From the NCBI GenBank assembly GCA_020638065.1, contig JACKJG010000005.1, positions 1-64,000 on the forward strand: a stretch of 64,000 nt of DNA, written 5' to 3'. Positions within the stretch are counted from its first letter, which is position 1. Every line of letters begins with the position of its first letter. The translations under genes were made by a program, and so were the position numbers. The notes beneath the pieces are model-generated. The model was not told the DNA's origin. It ran no database searches and was given only the letters and a program-made list of their open reading frames with translations. Below, one piece after another: positions 61,207 through 64,000 of this stretch. The stretch comes from Hyphomicrobiaceae bacterium. GTDB lineage: Bacteria; Pseudomonadota; Alphaproteobacteria; Rhizobiales; Devosiaceae.

Positions 61207-62133
61207 TTGCGGAACGCGGACATTTGGGTGGGAATTGACTGGGGAACGTCCAATGTGCGGGCCTGGACCTTTGCACCATCCGGAGAACTGCTGGCATCCG
61301 CACAATCGCAACGCGGCATGGCCAGCCTATCCAAAGCTGACTACCCCACGACGCTTTCACAGCTCCTCGACGATTTGCATGCGCCCTCCCTCACTGCGCA
61401 GGCGCCAATTGTCGCCTGCGGCATGATCGGCGCGCGCCAAGGCTGGAAAGAGGCGCCCTACCTGGATCTGCCGGCAAACCTCGAGCGCCTCGGTCAGAAC
61501 GCAACTCAAATCGAAGAATCGGGCGGTCTCCCCCCGGTGCATATTCTGCCAGGCATCGCTTGCCATACCGCGGGGTCCGAGGACGTCATGCGCGGTGAGG
61601 AGACACAATTGTTGGGCCTGTTGCGCTTCTACCCGGATTTCGCCGGCTGGGTCTGTCTGCCCGGCACACACAGCAAATGGGCGAATGTACAGGACGGACA
61701 GCTGCTCGGTTTTTCCACCTTCATGACCGGCGAACTGTTCGAAACCTTGTCCAGCCACACAATATTGCGACACTCCATGCCCGATCCGGAGCGTAAAACC
61801 GATGAGGAAGCGGGTATTTCCGAAGGGCTGGAGCAAGGATTGCAGCATCCCGAAGATGTGACTCGCCAGCTGTTCAAGGTGCGCGCTGCCACCCTTGTCG
61901 CCGGCAAGTCGAGCAATTGGGCGCGCGGCTTTCTGTCGGGATTGCTCATCGGCACCGAAATCGGCGCAATCGCGCCTGAGCTTTCACGCCAACCTGTGCC
62001 CATCATCGGGGCACCCAGCCTTCAGCGGCTATATGCCGAAGGGCTCGCACGAAAAGGCTTGCAATCGATTACAATTGATGCGACCGAGGCCACAATTGCC
62101 GGACTTAAGGCCGCGCGGGAGCAGATTTCTTGA
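61207..62133 (+). CDS. dgoK: 2-dehydro-3-deoxygalactonokinase
   Basis: A protein of about 308 residues, ATP-dependent, with an ASKHA-type start (WVGIDWGTSNVRAWTF), CGMIGARQGWKEAPY, VCLPGTHSKWANV and FSTFMTGELFETL. It phosphorylates 2-keto-3-deoxygalactonate at C6. The TTG at 61207 is chosen because AAGGGGG stands eight bases upstream; an in-frame GTG at 61189 is the alternative. Its stop overlaps the aldolase start (TTGA). Confidence 0.93.
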   Translation: MRNADIWVGIDWGTSNVRAWTFAPSGELLASAQSQRGMASLSKADYPTTLSQLLDDLHAPSLTAQAPIVACGMIGARQGWKEAPYLDLPANLERLGQNATQIEESGGLPPVHILPGIACHTAGSEDVMRGEETQLLGLLRFYPDFAGWVCLPGTHSKWANVQDGQLLGFSTFMTGELFETLSSHTILRHSMPDPERKTDEEAGISEGLEQGLQHPEDVTRQLFKVRAATLVAGKSSNWARGFLSGLLIGTEIGAIAPELSRQPVPIIGAPSLQRLYAEGLARKGLQSITIDATEATIAGLKAAREQIS

Positions 62134-62756
62134 GCAATCCCCTACCTTTGATCGCGATCCTGCGCGGCATCGAGCCACCCGAGGTCATCGCTGTTTGCGA
62201 ACAGCTCATCTCCGCCGGCATTTCCATGATCGAGATCCCGCTCAATTCGCCGCGCGCCCTTGTGTCGATCGAACATGCCGCGCCGCATTTCGCCAGTCAG
62301 GCGGATATTGGCGCCGGCACGGTCCTGTCCATCGCAGATGTAGAGGCCGTTCACGAAGCGCGCGGAGCCTTCATCGTGTCGCCGGACTGCAATCCCGCAA
62401 TTATTGGCCGCACACTGGAACTCGGAATGCAGTCCTTTCCCGGTGTCATGACCCCGACCGAAGCCTTCGTCGCCATCCGCGCAGGTGCGACCGGCCTCAA
62501 GGTCTTCCCAAGCGAGATCATCGGACCAGCCGGCATCAGGGCCATGCGCGCAGTCCTGCCCAAGGAGGTGCCGGTCTATGCCGTCGGCGGCGCCAATCCG
62601 GACAATTTTGCCGATTATGTCGCTGCCGGTGCCGATGGTTTCGGGCTGGGGTCGTTTCTCTATGTTCCCGGACGCAGTGCCGCCGAAGTCGGCCAACGCG
62701 CCCGTGACGCCGTTTTTGCCCTTGAAGGAGCGCTCAATGCCAAACGACATGGCTGA
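62130..62756 (+). CDS. dgoA: 2-dehydro-3-deoxy-6-phosphogalactonate aldolase
   Basis: A 208-residue class I KDPG/KDPGal-type aldolase. LIAILRGIEPPEV with the catalytic glutamate-containing strand, IGAGTVLSI, FIVSPDCNPAII, and LKVFPSEIIGP with the Schiff-base lysine are visible. It splits KDPGal to pyruvate and glyceraldehyde 3-phosphate. The TTG start lies in TTGA overlapping dgoK. KDPGal rather than KDPG is inferred from the dgoK partner. Confidence 0.93.
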   Translation: MSNPLPLIAILRGIEPPEVIAVCEQLISAGISMIEIPLNSPRALVSIEHAAPHFASQADIGAGTVLSIADVEAVHEARGAFIVSPDCNPAIIGRTLELGMQSFPGVMTPTEAFVAIRAGATGLKVFPSEIIGPAGIRAMRAVLPKEVPVYAVGGANPDNFADYVAAGADGFGLGSFLYVPGRSAAEVGQRARDAVFALEGALNAKRHG

Positions 62757-63615
62757 ACTGTTCATCGATTCCCAAAACTCACTGGGCGAAGGGCCCTTGT
62801 GGCATCCCGGACGCCAACAATTATTCTGGTTTGCCATTCACGACGGCGAGCTCTTTGCTGCAAGCACTCAGGGCGAAATCGAGGGCAACTGGAGCTTCGG
62901 CGAGCCAGCCGCAGCCGCAGGCATCATCGACGACAATGCCCTCGCCGTGGCGACCGCGAGCGGCCTCTATCGTCTCGATCTCGCGAGCGGCGCAAAGTCG
63001 CTTATTGTCAGCATTGAGGAGAATGACCCCCTCACCCGCACCAATGATTCACGGGTCGGTCCGGGCGGTGGCTTCTGGATCGGCACCATGGCGCGTTCCG
63101 AAAAAACGCCATCAGGCAGCGTATATCACTTCCGCCATGGCAAGCTGACGCGCATAAAATCGGGCATCTACATCCCCAACGCCACCAGCTTTTCGCCCGA
63201 TGGCACAATCGCCTATTTCGCCGACACGCCCGACGGGCTGATCCTGAAGTGCCCGATTGATCCCCAAACTGCCATGCCAACCGGCGACTTCACCCTGTTT
63301 CGCGACACACGCGGGGAGCCGGGCCACCCCGATGGCGCCGTTGTCGATTCCGAGGGCTACGTCTGGAACGCGCGCTATGGTGGGGGATCCGTCATCCGCT
63401 ACACGCCTGCAGGTGAGATCGACCGGATTATCGAGGTGCCTGTTCCCAACACCACCTGTCCCGCATTCGGCGGACCTGATCTCAAAACGCTTTACATCAC
63501 CACGGCCCATCAGCAGATGAGCGACGCCGACCGCGCCAGATTTCCGCTTTCCGGATCGGTTTTCAAAATCGAACTGGATATCGCCGGACAGGCCGAAATC
63601 CCGGTTGCACTCTAG
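62737..63615 (+). CDS. SMP-30/gluconolactonase family sugar lactonase
   Basis: A 292-residue six-bladed beta-propeller. LGEGPLWHP carries the metal-binding glutamate, TRTNDSRVGPGGGFWIGTM and IPNATSFSPDG the asparagines, and GHPDGAVVDSEGYVWNA the aspartate. It opens a sugar lactone to the aldonate, the step before dehydration. GAAGGAG precedes the ATG at 62737; the gene overlaps the end of dgoA by 20 bp. No signal peptide, so cytoplasmic. Its TAG overlaps the TAG of convergent comEC in CTAG. Confidence 0.93.
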   Translation: MPNDMAELFIDSQNSLGEGPLWHPGRQQLFWFAIHDGELFAASTQGEIEGNWSFGEPAAAAGIIDDNALAVATASGLYRLDLASGAKSLIVSIEENDPLTRTNDSRVGPGGGFWIGTMARSEKTPSGSVYHFRHGKLTRIKSGIYIPNATSFSPDGTIAYFADTPDGLILKCPIDPQTAMPTGDFTLFRDTRGEPGHPDGAVVDSEGYVWNARYGGGSVIRYTPAGEIDRIIEVPVPNTTCPAFGGPDLKTLYITTAHQQMSDADRARFPLSGSVFKIELDIAGQAEIPVAL

Positions 63616-64000
63616 GGGCGAAAAACCCGATCCGGATTGGGGATGGCATACGCAATGTCGAGACCGTCTGGTGTGATGCGGATAGCGTGCACCCCGTAGC
63701 GAACCAGTTCCTGACGGTCGATTGCCTTTGCCCCGCGCGAAGCGCACCAGATCGGGGCATAAAGATCGGTCACCACGATCCCGCCTTCCGCGCAGTCTTC
63801 TGCGAACGCATCGTCGCTTTTGACAATTGCGATGGTCTTTTCACCGGATGCCCCCACGCAGCCCAAAGGATCGCACGTATCTGTTGGGCCGACCGAAACA
63901 ACTGGCAGCCCGTAGGCTTGCCGCCAGGCATCGGTCACAAAACTGCCGGTGCCGCCGGACATCAGCACGTATTCGTCGCCCTGCCTGATTGCGACGGCAC
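63612..64000 (-). CDS. comEC: ComEC/Rec2-type competence protein, C-terminal part
   Basis: The gene is cut by the right edge; the frame is open from 64000 to a TAG at 63612, about 129 codons. The segment matches the end of the extracytoplasmic MBL-like domain of ComEC: CDPLGCVGASGEKTIAIVKSDDAF, EDCAEGGIVVTDLYAP and AIDRQELVRYGVHAIRI. ComEC forms the inner-membrane channel for DNA uptake. In many Hyphomicrobiales comEC lies next to lexA, which supports the assignment. Confidence 0.83.
   Translation of the reverse strand, partial: AVAIRQGDEYVLMSGGTGSFVTDAWRQAYGLPVVSVGPTDTCDPLGCVGASGEKTIAIVKSDDAFAEDCAEGGIVVTDLYAPIWCASRGAKAIDRQELVRYGVHAIRITPDGLDIAYAIPNPDRVFRP

Overview
The window is a gene-dense, GC-rich chromosomal segment from an alphaproteobacterium, most likely of the order Hyphomicrobiales (Rhizobiales). 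The main reasons are conserved gene neighbourhoods: rlpA-dacF-tmk-holB-metG-tatD, cinA-ispDF-dusB-ntrBCYX-trkA-trkH-hfq-hflX-mazG, eno-ftsB-pdhA-pdhB-pdhC-lpd-lipA, and lexA followed at a distance by comEC. The LexA sites upstream of lexA are of the alphaproteobacterial direct-repeat type GTTC-N7-GTTC. I see no tRNA, rRNA, CRISPR array, insertion sequence or phage gene. Both ends cut genes: pxpA at the left and comEC at the right. Layout: (1) 1-6 kb: the 3' end of pxpA, then a six-gene minus-strand operon that looks like a methionine synthase split into separate proteins. It encodes homocysteine, corrinoid and methyl-tetrahydrofolate components, a [2Fe-2S] ASKHA-type corrinoid reactivator, a DUF1638 protein and a small 'virulence factor' family protein. 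A perfect 20-bp palindrome lies just upstream. (2) 6-17.7 kb: cell-wall genes (rlpA, dacF), tmk-holB-metG-tatD-MBL hydrolase, a VOC protein, a LOG-family protein, a periplasmic cupredoxin, enolase, DUF4180, a small conserved protein and ftsB. (3) 17.9-27.6 kb: the pyruvate dehydrogenase complex and lipoyl synthase, interspersed with unrelated small genes (membrane protein, VOC protein, yeast-type cytosine deaminase, SGNH hydrolase, YdcH-like protein, three small membrane proteins), then a RatA/Coq10-like gene. (4) 27.6-42.4 kb: cinA and ispDF on minus, then dusB, the two nitrogen two-component systems NtrBC and NtrYX, potassium uptake trkA-trkH, hfq-hflX, and mazG on minus. (5) 42.4-47.5 kb: an accessory-looking stretch with a lipocalin-like protein, two tandem secreted triple-repeat proteins of a family I do not recognise, a glutathione peroxidase, an RTX-type protein and a DUF998 membrane protein. 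(6) 47.5-59.2 kb: pyrG, secG and tpiA on minus, then a plus-strand run of a PpiD/SurA-like foldase, trpE-trpG-trpD-trpC, moaC, moeA and lexA. (7) 59.2-63.6 kb: a sugar-acid catabolic cluster (IlvD/Edd dehydratase, 2-keto-3-deoxygalactonate kinase and aldolase, SMP-30 lactonase) between lexA and comEC, with a LacI-like palindrome in its divergent promoter. Metabolically, the sugar-acid cluster would yield pyruvate and glyceraldehyde 3-phosphate; tpiA and eno serve lower glycolysis, and the Pdh complex with LipA and Lpd carries pyruvate to acetyl-CoA. The split methionine synthase closes the methyl cycle. The strongest second-look candidates are the consolidated split methionine synthase operon with its palindrome and shared arginine-rich subunit tails, the secreted triple-repeat pair, and NtrX with a degenerate AAA+ core.
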